Assembly (NCBI RefSeq): GCF_001729245.1
Contig: NZ_CP015217.1
Location: 4,041,415-4,105,414 of the forward strand
Direction: 5' to 3'
Source of the DNA: Leptospira tipperaryensis
Lineage (GTDB): Bacteria > Spirochaetota > Leptospiria > Leptospirales > Leptospiraceae
DNA length: 64,000 nucleotides
The position numbers were made by a program, and so were the translations under genes. The notes below the pieces were generated by a model. The model was not told the origin of the DNA, made no database searches, and was given only the letters and a program-made list of their open reading frames with translations. Each line of letters opens with the position of its first letter. Position 1 is the first letter of the stretch. Positions 1 through 9,248 of the stretch are shown here, in pieces.

Positions 1-180
1 TTCCTCTCCTTGATCGACGCCTAATGAATGCCGTAAAATCCAGATCGGATTTGCAGAATCCTCGAAGATTTCCTTTTGAGTGTGTTCGATAACTTCGCGT
101 TCGATTCCATCGTTGGAAATCCAAAAGCGATGATATCCTTTTTTTCCTTTTCTCGGATGTAAACCTGTGACAGTACGCAT
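1..180 (-). CDS. N-terminal part of next Hyf-operon gene (possible hydrogenase-like large subunit), cut by window edge
   Basis: Reading right to left, an ATG at 178-180 opens a frame that stays open to base 1. It gives about 60 residues beginning MRTVTGLHPRKGKKGYHR. The start lies directly next to the stop of the HyfF-like gene (TGA at 181-183), so it belongs to the same operon. In Hyf/Hyc-type operons the gene after hyfF normally encodes the large (NuoC/D-like) subunit. What is visible does not obviously resemble the NuoC-like domain that begins E. coli HycE/HyfG, so the assignment rests on position only. Any metal-ligand cysteines would lie outside the window. Confidence 0.55.
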   Translation of the reverse strand, partial: MRTVTGLHPRKGKKGYHRFWISNDGIEREVIEHTQKEIFEDSANPIWILRHSLGVDQGEE

Positions 181-1389
181 TCAAAATTCTCCTTGCAACA
201 ATCGATAGAATCCCCAAATTCCGAGCCCTATGACCGTGAAACAGAGAAGTAAAGAATCGATCAGTCGAACGTTCAACGTGAAAGCGAAGTTTGTTGCGAA
301 AGGTCTGTGTTTTAGATTAAACAACGGAACGGTTTTATAGATGGTAACTCCAAAAAAAACTAAACCGAAAAACGGAACTAAAATTACAAACCATTGCTTT
401 TGTGCCCATCCGGCCTTTAGAAGCAAAAGATCGCTCACAAAAATCGGCGACCCCGGAAGTACAAACGCAAGAAACAACGCGATAGTATAAAGGGAAAGAG
501 CTCGTTTATTGATCGCTTCCGAAAGAAATATCTTACTCAACTCTCTACCGCCCGAATCCATCCTCACGATTCCCATAGTTAAAAAGAGAAGCGATTTTAA
601 GACGATATTGCCCGCCATTATATAATTGAAAGTTGTCTCCGGTAGATCCATCCAAAGAAAAATAGCAAGCGCACCGCTGTGAAATAATGCTACTTTCGCG
701 GTCATCATTCGTAAGTCGTTCCTTTGATACAAAGCGACGATACTCTGAAGCATCGTCGCAATTCCTAAAATCAACAATCCGTCGGCGGCGCTAAAAGTGG
801 TCGGGTACAACTTATGGTCCATCTGAACAAAAGGACGAATCGCAAAACATACGGAGACGGGAATGAAGGCCGCAATGAGAGCGGAAATTTGACTCGGGCT
901 ATCGCCATAGGTATCCACGACCCAAACGTGATTCGGAAACAATCCTAACTTCGCCGAATAACCGAAGATCGCCAACCATAGACCGATTTCGATCCATAAG
1001 TTTTCCGGATGTTCGGAAATACGACCGGCGAGAATTTCCACTGGATGATCGATACCGTGTAACGTCGCCGTTACGATGATAATGCCTAAAAACGCTAGAC
1101 CCAATCCGAACGAATTGATTAACAAAAACTTCCAGGCGATCGGGAATGATTTCGAAGTTCCGCTGGAAGAGACGAGTAACGTTCCCGTAAACGTAGTGGC
1201 TTCAATGAGCACCCATTGTAAAGCTGAACCTTCCGAATTCCAAGCGGCAAAACTCAAACCTGCACAAAGCAACATCAAAAACGACCACATCGTAATATTA
1301 CTCTGACCTTTGGTCGGTGCGAAAATATATGCGATCAGAATGAAAAGAAGAACAAGCGCTCCGATACTGTTTAAATAAAGTAAACTCAC
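181..1389 (-). CDS. HyfF-like proton-translocating antiporter subunit
   Basis: A 402-residue, very hydrophobic protein of the complex I antiporter family (NuoN/NuoM/HyfF). It has a central stretch with the typical broken-helix motif around residues 145-175 (AKLGLFPNHVWVVDTYGDSP), resembling the K-x-x-x-P-x-H-x-W-L region of these subunits. It would form part of the membrane arm and move protons. It overlaps the end of the HyfE-like gene by 4 bases (ATGA), so it is probably translationally coupled. At 402 residues it is shorter than classical HyfF/NuoN (about 480-530), implying fewer transmembrane helices. Exact subunit naming is inferred from operon order. Confidence 0.8.
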   Translation of the reverse strand: MSLLYLNSIGALVLLFILIAYIFAPTKGQSNITMWSFLMLLCAGLSFAAWNSEGSALQWVLIEATTFTGTLLVSSSGTSKSFPIAWKFLLINSFGLGLAFLGIIIVTATLHGIDHPVEILAGRISEHPENLWIEIGLWLAIFGYSAKLGLFPNHVWVVDTYGDSPSQISALIAAFIPVSVCFAIRPFVQMDHKLYPTTFSAADGLLILGIATMLQSIVALYQRNDLRMMTAKVALFHSGALAIFLWMDLPETTFNYIMAGNIVLKSLLFLTMGIVRMDSGGRELSKIFLSEAINKRALSLYTIALFLAFVLPGSPIFVSDLLLLKAGWAQKQWFVILVPFFGLVFFGVTIYKTVPLFNLKHRPFATNFAFTLNVRLIDSLLLCFTVIGLGIWGFYRLLQGEF

Positions 1390-2006
1390 GCGGAAACCTC
1401 CTCTTTTTCGGATTGAGGATCATTCTGCATACTGACTCGAAGCGTAGAAGCCGCGCCGATAATAAACACAGCGTCCAGGAAGGATCCGAATTCTATCCCT
1501 AACGGTAAACCGGTCCGTAAAATTTGAGTCAACAGAAACGTTCCATTTTCAAAAACGCCGAAAGAAGCGATCACAGGAACCCAATGACGACGAACCACAA
1601 AGCCGACCATTCCAACATACAAAAGCAAGAATGTATAAAGAAAGGACATTTGGTTTACTTCACCAAATCGATATTTGGTGAAGCCGAACATCAAGAATCC
1701 TATCAATGCGCCGACAGAAAGAAGAGCAAAAGTTGGTATGTAGCCGATTTTCGGAAATGTGGATTCTACTGAGTTTGTCTTTCTCGCCGTCCAGAAAAGG
1801 ATAAGGGGCGTCAAGATAACCTTAAAGAAAACGATCATCCCCGCTAAAAAAAGACTATGAGTGTTAAAACCCGAGTCTTCAAAAAGTGGGACTAACAGAA
1901 AGGCACTTTGAAAACCGAGAAGTAAAACTAAACGTTTTATCCTATTTTCCAGTAGAATCACAACTCCTATCAGAAGGAGAATTAAATAACTAAATTCTGT
2001 TCCCAT
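1386..2006 (-). CDS. HyfE-like membrane subunit (NuoK-related)
   Basis: A 206-residue protein made almost wholly of hydrophobic helices, with no soluble domain. It sits between the HyfC-like and HyfF-like genes, the place where hyfE lies in hydrogenase-4 operons, and has the length expected of HyfE (about 215 residues), whose C-terminal half resembles NuoK. It would be a structural part of the proton-conducting membrane arm. Seventeen bases separate it from the upstream HyfC-like stop, and it overlaps the next gene by 4 bases. The call rests on size, hydrophobicity and position more than on a diagnostic motif. Confidence 0.72.
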   Translation of the reverse strand: MGTEFSYLILLLIGVVILLENRIKRLVLLLGFQSAFLLVPLFEDSGFNTHSLFLAGMIVFFKVILTPLILFWTARKTNSVESTFPKIGYIPTFALLSVGALIGFLMFGFTKYRFGEVNQMSFLYTFLLLYVGMVGFVVRRHWVPVIASFGVFENGTFLLTQILRTGLPLGIEFGSFLDAVFIIGAASTLRVSMQNDPQSEKEEVSA

Positions 2007-2023
2007 ATATTTTCCTTAGGATC

Positions 2024-2911
2024 TCATCCTAATTTGAGGAGAATGCCCAGAAAGAGCATAAAGATAAAATTTAAACCCAATAACTCGGGAATCCAACGCC
2101 AACGTCTTCTTGTGCTATTCGATTCTATATAGCCGACACAGACGGAGACAAAAAGCGCACCAAAAATCGCAACGACGTCCAACCAAAATTTCGGGATGGT
2201 ATGATTTATAAAAAATTCCCCGTGATAAATTCCGATCTTTGCGACGAATAAGAATAGAGAGCTTGTTTTGAGTTGTTGAGCTAATTCGAAAAATGCACGC
2301 CTACTTCCCGAAGCTTCCAAAAGCATTGCTTCGTGAACCATCGTTAACTCGAGGTGGGTTCTTGGATCGTCAAACGGCGGTTTGGCGATCTCGGCGAGAA
2401 TTACGAGGGAAGTGCCGAGCAAAAATAGACCGCCGAATGCAAGACTTGCGAAATTCGCGTTTACTACGATATGGGACTCGAAAACGACCAAAACAAGAAT
2501 CAGAACCGGTTCGCAGAACACAAACAGGATCACTTCTCTTGCCGATCCCATTCCCGCAAAGGAGGTTCCGTTCTCCACAGCATACGCCAACAAAGCGAAT
2601 CGGATGATTCCTATTAAGAATGGAATCAAAAGAAAAGGAGCCCATTCGTAACTGACCAAACTCCAAAGAACCAGACCCGCGACAAAAGCGATGATCGGAG
2701 AAGCTTCCGTAAAAAACCCGGAAAACGGACCATCCACCGGTTTTTTACGAATCATCCGAATCGTATCGTATAAAATCTGCAGAACGGGAGCGCCGATTCT
2801 TCCCTGTGCATAAGAACGAATTTTGAGAACGATTCCTCCGCAGAGAAACGGAAGAAATAGAAATGAAATCACTCGAACTATTGAGTCAAGGTATCTAAGA
2901 ATAATTTCCAT
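2024..2911 (-). CDS. HyfC/HycD-like (NuoH-type) membrane subunit
   Basis: A 295-residue integral membrane protein of the NuoH/HycD/HyfC family, which anchors the soluble hydrogenase-like arm to the membrane arm. The cytoplasmic loop signatures are visible: near residues 29-56 RIGAPVLQILYDTIRM followed by KKPV, and near residues 172-192 AKPPFDDPRTHLELTMVHEA, the family's conserved acidic loop (compare E-x-x-R-x-P-F-D in NuoH). The start overlaps the end of the HyfB-like gene by 34 bases, a sign of tight co-expression. The visible motifs make the family call strong. Confidence 0.87.
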   Translation of the reverse strand: MEIILRYLDSIVRVISFLFLPFLCGGIVLKIRSYAQGRIGAPVLQILYDTIRMIRKKPVDGPFSGFFTEASPIIAFVAGLVLWSLVSYEWAPFLLIPFLIGIIRFALLAYAVENGTSFAGMGSAREVILFVFCEPVLILVLVVFESHIVVNANFASLAFGGLFLLGTSLVILAEIAKPPFDDPRTHLELTMVHEAMLLEASGSRRAFFELAQQLKTSSLFLFVAKIGIYHGEFFINHTIPKFWLDVVAIFGALFVSVCVGYIESNSTRRRWRWIPELLGLNFIFMLFLGILLKLG

Positions 2912-4599
2912 AAATCTCCTTCGGCCAGTTTCAAGCCAATGATCAAAAATAAGAGCAAGACAACCGTTGCTGATGAAAATGCGAGATTGATTGATATCGT
3001 TTCTTCGTCCGCTTCGTTAACCTGCGTTTTAAAGGTGTCTAACAATTTTACGATTCCTTTCAAAATCGCTTCATCCAGCCTTGAACTTCCGTCTTCGTTC
3101 GTAAAATATCTCCCTAAGGAAGCGAACAACGGATTGGAGACTCCCTCTGAAGGAATAGCCACATCGGGTCCTTTATAATTTCCGCCGCAGTCCCAAAGTT
3201 TTCTACGTTCGATTTTTGTCCTTAAACCGAATATTCCGATCACCAAAAACATTAAGAACCCGATCAAATTCACACTCGCCAAACCTCGATACCAATTCTC
3301 ATCCAACCAAACTTTGGTCGGAGAATAATAGAGCGTATAAGCGGAAATACCAAGTGATACTCCGAGAATCAACAAACCGCTTACAGTCAAGGAGTATCGA
3401 ACAAGTCTCGGGGGAACGTTTTCCGGCCAATTCACTCGAGGCCTGGAAACCACCATTCCTAAAAAAATTCTCAGATGCCCAACGGCGCCTAACGCTATTC
3501 CGGAAGAAACCAAGATCAAAAGAGGAAGAATTAGAATTGCACTTTGTCCCGGGATATCCAAAACTCCGGCGACGAGTTTCACAAAAGTCGCCTCGGTTAG
3601 AAATCCCGTTGTTCCGGGTAACGCGAGAAAGCTGATCGTTCCCAAACTCAACAAAGCTGTCGACAGTCCTGAATTCTTACCGATTCCGGTATTGTGATCT
3701 ATATTAGAACTTCCTGAAAGTTTAAGAAGATAACCGACTGATAAGAATTGAAAAGTTTTGCTTATACTATGGTGGATGAGAGAAATAAAAAAGAGAAAGG
3801 AAAAGGATCTGCTTAAAACCTTGAGTCCTTCGACGTCGCTTTCTTTCCATAGTGCGGAAAGTAACAAACAAAGCATTAGAAAATTTGTATTTTCAATCGT
3901 ACTGTAAGCGATAGCTTTTCTTACATCCTTCGCGAATACCGAACTTAGTCCAGCCCACAAAACCCCAAAACCCGCCAAAGGAATCAATACTTTTATGATT
4001 GCCGAACTTCCGATCCAAGGAACAGCGAGTTGATGAAAAAGAATCAGCGGAAGATTGACTAATATTCCCGAATAGGCCGCGGAAGCGTGAGGCGGAGCAC
4101 CGGCATGCACTTCCGGAAGCCAAAAGTGAAAACCGAAAAATTCAGCCTTAACCAGCAAACCTAAAACTAAGAAAAATTTTCCCAAGTCGTCGTCAGGAGA
4201 ATAAATCCAATAGGTAAAACAGAAAATTCCGATCCCGCTCGCAAGCAGAAGCGCGATAAAACTTTTTGCCGAAGAAGAAGTCCACTTTTCTCCTTGATAA
4301 AGAAGAAATCCGCTGACAGTGGACAATTCCCAAAACAGAATCAACCAAAGCGTCTTACCTGCAAAAAAACAAAGGCCCGTGCTCAGAAAGAAAATCGCGT
4401 ATCCCAAAAGAACTGTCTTCTTTTTAAGTCCTTCATACCCGACTACAAAAACTGAAATTATTAAACCGACTACCGCTTGAAGACTCAATCCAACAAGAAT
4501 AGCCCCTTCATGATCAAAAAGACTCTTACCGAAAGCTTTTCCAATCAGAAAAGGTGCGATAAGACTTATTAAAACGAGTAAATAAGATACAATGACCAT
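2878..4599 (-). CDS. HyfB/NuoL-like proton antiporter subunit
   Basis: A 573-residue antiporter-like subunit of a respiratory membrane arm. Typical family features include a Glu-rich TM5 region near residues 89-100 (FWELSTVSGFLLYQGE), followed by a TM7-type helix with Lys (LVKAEFFGFHFWLPEVHAGAPP, residues about 149-170), which matches the K-x-x-x-x-P-x-H-x-W-L-P-x-A-H-x-A-P signature. The Shine-Dalgarno AGGAGGT lies about 11 bases before the ATG. The gene follows the beta-barrel gene by 21 bases. With the HyfC-, E- and F-like genes it makes a Hyf-type membrane arm; no HyfD homologue is present here. Confidence 0.86.
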   Translation of the reverse strand: MVIVSYLLVLISLIAPFLIGKAFGKSLFDHEGAILVGLSLQAVVGLIISVFVVGYEGLKKKTVLLGYAIFFLSTGLCFFAGKTLWLILFWELSTVSGFLLYQGEKWTSSSAKSFIALLLASGIGIFCFTYWIYSPDDDLGKFFLVLGLLVKAEFFGFHFWLPEVHAGAPPHASAAYSGILVNLPLILFHQLAVPWIGSSAIIKVLIPLAGFGVLWAGLSSVFAKDVRKAIAYSTIENTNFLMLCLLLSALWKESDVEGLKVLSRSFSFLFFISLIHHSISKTFQFLSVGYLLKLSGSSNIDHNTGIGKNSGLSTALLSLGTISFLALPGTTGFLTEATFVKLVAGVLDIPGQSAILILPLLILVSSGIALGAVGHLRIFLGMVVSRPRVNWPENVPPRLVRYSLTVSGLLILGVSLGISAYTLYYSPTKVWLDENWYRGLASVNLIGFLMFLVIGIFGLRTKIERRKLWDCGGNYKGPDVAIPSEGVSNPLFASLGRYFTNEDGSSRLDEAILKGIVKLLDTFKTQVNEADEETISINLAFSSATVVLLLFLIIGLKLAEGDLWKLFLDTLTQ

Positions 4600-4620
4600 C
4601 GATTATTAAACCTCCTTTGT

Positions 4621-6630
4621 TTACAGTGCCGCGTTCACTTGGAAAAAATAAACGCTCGCGTTGTTTGCGGACGTATGCTGTTTCGTAAACGCCGCCCCGT
4701 TCAATTCAAATTGATTCGTGCTTCCGTTATAGAGTAGAGGACTATTTCTATAATTTCGCACAGAATTTCCTGCGATTAAAAATCCGCCGCCCATCCAAAT
4801 GGAAACGTTATCGTTCAGCTGATACATCCAAGTTAAGTCCAATTCGTTGTAAATATTCCTTCCTAATGAGTAAGATTGTGTATAAGCGTTTCCGGTATAA
4901 TTCTCGGATGATCCCGCAGTCGCCGGTTGTCCCGCCGCATTTGTTGAGACCGCAACAGGCGATGCGAGCGCGGAACCCGCTATTGAATTGGCGCCACCGT
5001 TGATCGCATACCACGCGTCGTTCTTTTGTACCTTATCATTGATAATATACGCCACCTGAAACGTTCCCCATTTTTCAGATTTATAGGTTATATTCAAATT
5101 CCACGAACTTAGATTTTTTGTATCGATATTCTCCGATAAACCGGCTACGTTATTCCAATAAGGAATCACGCCGAATCTCGGATTAACAAGAGTTTGAAAC
5201 GTAGACGAGGTTCTATCGGCGCGATTATTGTCACCCGATGCATACGTATATTGAAAACCAAAACGAACTTTTTCATCGAGAGTATATCCGGTTTGAAAAA
5301 CATGAAAGGAACCCGAGTATTTCACGCGTTCGGTTCTCATATCCGCTATTTGAGCGGAACCGATCGTGCCAGAAAGATCACTTCCTAAAAATTGTTTGTG
5401 AATTCTCCTTCCGTCATAACCGTTTTGCCAGGCACTTTCGATGGTCCAGTCCCAGGCTTTTCCCTTTGGGAGATTATTCTTTGCGGTTCTATTTGTAAGT
5501 CGAAACCCGGTCGTGTAAAGCTCGTCGTTTTGTCTTTTCCTGTTCGTAGCCAAAACATCGTCCGTGGTCGAAGCCGGTGTCGAATTAGGAATCCATTTTT
5601 TCACAACATCTATATTATAAACATCTAACGTTACTTCGTTTAAGATATTAAAACTATTATAGGTTCCGAATAAAGTCGTGTCCGATTGAGTAGCGGAAGG
5701 ATTCGAATTTCCGACGGTGGAATTGAATTTCGGGTCATTAGAGGATAAAACCCCGTTCACTCCGCTTTGAGTCCAGAACGGCCTCGCCGCAAAAAAGTGA
5801 AAGTTCACTTTCTCATAATCAAACATCAGTCGTGCGCCGTCGAAAGAAAGTCCGTTGATCGTCCAGTTTGCTCCTCCGATCATTCTTTGATCCCCGTAAG
5901 CCCAAATCTGTCGACCGATCTGAACCTTCGCATCGAAAGGAAGTTTTTTTAACATCACAAACGCCTCACGAATACTCGTGTTATTCTGAGAAATGGAGTT
6001 ATTTGTTTTTCCGGGTGTATTCGGATCCGAGCTCAAAGTTGGAGTGTTGCTAAAAAAACCCGAGCGAATATCTCCCACGTTAGCGGGTGATTCCCCTCCC
6101 CAAACTCGGGCGTCTTGCACCGTAATCTTAAAACTTACATACTGACTGGGATCCATTAAAAAATACAGAGCAGACGTCTGCATGATTCGATCCGTGTAAG
6201 CATGATTCGATCGATCAAAGTTCAGATTATTTCTGGACTCGAATCGAGGACGAATGTAAACTCCGATGCGAATCCAATCGTTCAACCACATCTTATCGGA
6301 GAAATTCACTTTTTTAGATAATTCAGGTTCTAAGAACGAATGACGTGTGTATTCCGCAGTGAGTCCGTTTTTTCTCAAGGGAGAAACGTATTTTTCGGAA
6401 TTCTCTTCATCGGTCGATTCTACGGTTTTATTTTCTACGATCGGATCGGCGGACAGAAGAGTCGTTTGTGCGAAAACGGAAAACTGCAGACTTAAAAAAA
6501 CCATACAAAAAAGGAATGAATTCCAATCTAAGCTTTTGAACGCGAATTTTTTCGGATTAAAATAACGACCCGACGTCGTATTCGGATTTTCTTGGAACAA
6601 ATCCGTAAAGTCGAAAAGTATCTTTCTCAT
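4621..6630 (-). CDS. alginate-export-type outer membrane beta-barrel protein
   Basis: A 669-residue predicted outer-membrane porin of the alginate_export/AlgE-like kind: DWIRIGVYIRPRFESR-type first strands near residue 120, long alternating beta-strands rich in aromatic residues and Asn, and a C-terminal strand ending in hydrophobic residues (FFQVNAAL). A signal peptide-like core (FLFCMVFLSLQFSVFAQ) lies at residues 39-55, so either the n-region is unusually long or translation starts at Met43 (6504). The upstream ATG at 6630 has an AGGG-type ribosome site. It is first in the Hyf-like operon (21 bases to HyfB). A shorter related barrel lies at 43626-45200. Its substrate is unknown. Confidence 0.75.
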   Translation of the reverse strand: MRKILFDFTDLFQENPNTTSGRYFNPKKFAFKSLDWNSFLFCMVFLSLQFSVFAQTTLLSADPIVENKTVESTDEENSEKYVSPLRKNGLTAEYTRHSFLEPELSKKVNFSDKMWLNDWIRIGVYIRPRFESRNNLNFDRSNHAYTDRIMQTSALYFLMDPSQYVSFKITVQDARVWGGESPANVGDIRSGFFSNTPTLSSDPNTPGKTNNSISQNNTSIREAFVMLKKLPFDAKVQIGRQIWAYGDQRMIGGANWTINGLSFDGARLMFDYEKVNFHFFAARPFWTQSGVNGVLSSNDPKFNSTVGNSNPSATQSDTTLFGTYNSFNILNEVTLDVYNIDVVKKWIPNSTPASTTDDVLATNRKRQNDELYTTGFRLTNRTAKNNLPKGKAWDWTIESAWQNGYDGRRIHKQFLGSDLSGTIGSAQIADMRTERVKYSGSFHVFQTGYTLDEKVRFGFQYTYASGDNNRADRTSSTFQTLVNPRFGVIPYWNNVAGLSENIDTKNLSSWNLNITYKSEKWGTFQVAYIINDKVQKNDAWYAINGGANSIAGSALASPVAVSTNAAGQPATAGSSENYTGNAYTQSYSLGRNIYNELDLTWMYQLNDNVSIWMGGGFLIAGNSVRNYRNSPLLYNGSTNQFELNGAAFTKQHTSANNASVYFFQVNAAL

Positions 6631-6823
6631 ACATTTACCCTAATTGATTCAGTTAAACTTAAGAAAGAGCGTCTTAGGAAAAAAGAATCGATACACTTGA
6701 ACCGCTGAACTAGTTTGAAACGATCAAGACGCATTCTTTAGCGAAAGAGTTTCAAATTCTTTTCGTCAAAAATTTCGATTCTTCTCTCCGCAACGCTCGT
6801 AGTCGGCGAAAGATTTTAAACTT

Positions 6824-8488
6824 TTACCAGGTTACGTTCTTTCTTCCGGAAGAAGGATGGTTTGAAAGGGGTTTCAATTTTTCCAAACCCACAAGTTCAA
6901 ACTTTCCGCCTTCCTCTTCATACTTTTCAGAGAACGTCAGTAAATTCTCCATAACGGAATGATCGACCAACAGAACTCCCGACAAATCAATTTGTACACT
7001 TTTGCTTTTCGGAATAGAATACAATACTTTTCTAATGGATATAAAATTCAGGAATATCGCTAAACCGTAAAATTCGATTCTAATTTTTTGATTGGTTTCA
7101 TGCAATTCCGATCTGATTCTAAAAAAGTCATTCAGAGTAATCCCTTTCGGAAGAATGATATTCAAGATGTGAATCGCAAATTTTGCGAGAACTCCAGCAA
7201 AGATACCGACCAAAAGGTCGTCTGCGATCGTAAAATAAATCGTGATAAAAAAGAGGAATACTTGGTCCATTCCCACTTTCCAAGTTTTTTTCAGCTCGGG
7301 AATTGCAAGTCGATATCCCGTCACCATAAGAATGGCCGCGAGCGCGGCGAGCGGAATCATTCTCACGATATCAGGCAACGCAAGAATGAAAATGAGAAGG
7401 AAGGCTCCGTGAAAAAAATTGGACCATCTAGTTTTTGCGCCGTTATTGAGGTTTGCGGAACTTCTCACAACTTCGGCGATGATCGGTAATCCGCCGATCC
7501 AACCCAGAATGAAGTTACCTACACCCTTTGAAAAAAGGTCTTTGTTTAAGTCGGAATTCCTTCGATAAGGATCCAATTTATCGATCGCGGCTACCGTAAG
7601 TTGTGATTCTAAACTCGCTACGAGAAAGATCGCCATGACCTGAGAAAAGAATTCTACCGTGTTGACCCTGCTAAAATCTGGAAATGTAAACCCATCCAGA
7701 AAACTCGCCGGGATGGAAACTAAACTTTTTGGTCCGACAGTAAAATCGTTTCCCATGAACGAATACGCGTGTTCGACGTTGAACTGAAAGAAAACTCCCA
7801 TCGCAATACCAAGCGTTGCTACCACCAACGGACCCGGCACTTTTTTCAATTTTGGATTCGGTAAAAAAGGAATACTTACCAAAAGAACAATGCTGATCAA
7901 ACCGATGATCGCGATTTCCGGATTCAGATGTATCAAACCGATCGGAAGTTCGTTAATCAATCCGATGATCGTCTTTGTTGCCGGAACATAGCCGACAGCG
8001 ACAAAGAATTGTTTCAGGAAAATGATTACACCGATCGCCGCCAACATCCCGTGGATCACCGCAGATGGAAAGATCGTAGCCAATATTCCGGCTTTTAAAA
8101 AACTAAAGAAGATCTGCAACGCTCCCGCGATTACGGTGGCGGCTAACGTATATTTAAAACCCGCCGCGATATCGCCGTGGCCCAAGGTTTCAATCGATCC
8201 CAGAACGATCACGATCAAACCGGCCGCAGGTCCGTTGATTGTAACGTAAGAACCGCCTAAGATCGATACAACCAATCCGCCCACGATGCCGGATAAGATC
8301 CCGGCCATCGGAGGAGCTCCGGAAGCGATTGCAATTCCGATACAAAGCGGAAGTGCGATTAAGAAGATGATAAAACCGGATACAATGTCCGACTTCCAAT
8401 TTTCCAGAAGTCCTGGAAAAAAATCCTTTGGAGTGGCGAGTTTTGTTTCCCCGGAACGAGGTGAATTTTTATTTGCTGATGATTCCAT
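6824..8488 (-). CDS. SulP-family anion transporter with STAS domain
   Basis: A 554-residue member of the SulP (SLC26-like) family that carries sulfate, bicarbonate or another anion across the inner membrane. The N-terminus has the typical entry DIVSGFIIFLIALPLCIGIAIASG and then GGSYVTINGPAAGLIVIVLGSI, the conserved loop of the family; about 10-14 helices follow to residue 440. Residues about 455-545 form a cytoplasmic STAS domain (VQIDLSGVLLVDHSVMENLL). It lies 193 bases upstream of the beta-barrel/Hyf-like operon on the same strand. SulP proteins near respiratory genes are often bicarbonate transporters, but the substrate here is an inference. Confidence 0.9.
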   Translation of the reverse strand: MESSANKNSPRSGETKLATPKDFFPGLLENWKSDIVSGFIIFLIALPLCIGIAIASGAPPMAGILSGIVGGLVVSILGGSYVTINGPAAGLIVIVLGSIETLGHGDIAAGFKYTLAATVIAGALQIFFSFLKAGILATIFPSAVIHGMLAAIGVIIFLKQFFVAVGYVPATKTIIGLINELPIGLIHLNPEIAIIGLISIVLLVSIPFLPNPKLKKVPGPLVVATLGIAMGVFFQFNVEHAYSFMGNDFTVGPKSLVSIPASFLDGFTFPDFSRVNTVEFFSQVMAIFLVASLESQLTVAAIDKLDPYRRNSDLNKDLFSKGVGNFILGWIGGLPIIAEVVRSSANLNNGAKTRWSNFFHGAFLLIFILALPDIVRMIPLAALAAILMVTGYRLAIPELKKTWKVGMDQVFLFFITIYFTIADDLLVGIFAGVLAKFAIHILNIILPKGITLNDFFRIRSELHETNQKIRIEFYGLAIFLNFISIRKVLYSIPKSKSVQIDLSGVLLVDHSVMENLLTFSEKYEEEGGKFELVGLEKLKPLSNHPSSGRKNVTW

Positions 8489-8547
8489 ATACTTATCCTA
8501 AATTTCAGAGTAATCAAGGTATTACCTGAAAATCTAGGGTAAGATTC

Positions 8548-8910
8548 TCAGGTAGCGAAGTAATACGGAGGAGGAATGTTCAATTTCTCAATTCTGAGAA
8601 TATTCGATACCGAGAAAGCACCGGAATCGCACAGAAATAATTCTCTGGTCTTGACGATCAGTATATTTATAGAGTTCGAAAGTGTAAGCGCCGAAAAAAC
8701 AAGAAAGAAAACAAAGATGATCTCTAAGGATTGAATTTCGGATTCTGAAATGGATTCAGAAGATTCGACACCTGGGTTTTTATCCAAGTATCCGGGATTT
8801 TGAACCACACTTACTGAGAAAATAATTAAAGAAAGGAGAGTAATGGAGAAAACGACAGACAACGCTACTTTTCTAGAGAAAAATATAGAATGTCTAAACC
8901 AGTCGTTCAT
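8548..8910 (-). CDS. small hypothetical protein with two membrane segments
   Basis: A 120-residue protein of no family I recognise. It has one hydrophobic segment near residues 14-37 and a second near residues 60-90, separated by an acidic Ser/Glu-rich loop (ESSESISESEIQ), and a C-terminus ending PPPYYFAT. I chose the ATG at 8910 rather than the frame's first possible start at 8949 because the shorter form begins MNDWFRHS and keeps the first membrane segment close to the N-terminus. It lies 59 bases upstream of the SulP gene on the same strand and may share its transcript. Confidence 0.55.
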   Translation of the reverse strand: MNDWFRHSIFFSRKVALSVVFSITLLSLIIFSVSVVQNPGYLDKNPGVESSESISESEIQSLEIIFVFFLVFSALTLSNSINILIVKTRELFLCDSGAFSVSNILRIEKLNIPPPYYFAT

Positions 8911-9248
8911 CCGTAAGGTAATCTTCGAGCAAAACCAATTTGGTGTCAACTGAAATCAATAGACTCTCAAAACCTTCTATTTCAGGAAAATTATGGAGTA
9001 AAAACCGCCCTGTAGAATTTTTTTAAAACATCCAATTTGCGTGAAATTCAAAAGAACCGCAAATTTTTTAAACATCTTTTTTCCGAAGCCCAAGGCATTA
9101 AAAATAATTACTGAATTCAAAGACCCGAAACGGGACTCGAATTTTCCGAGAATTCCGGAATATTCGCGACGATTAGGGAAAAATGAAAATCATATATGTT
9201 ATATTCATCATAGAAAGCTAAATCTTTAAGCTCCTCAGGACAATCTCA

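Noticed and set aside
9041..9229. 62-codon frame before the FecR-domain gene
   Set aside because: No ribosome site; basic, A-rich reading of an intergenic stretch.
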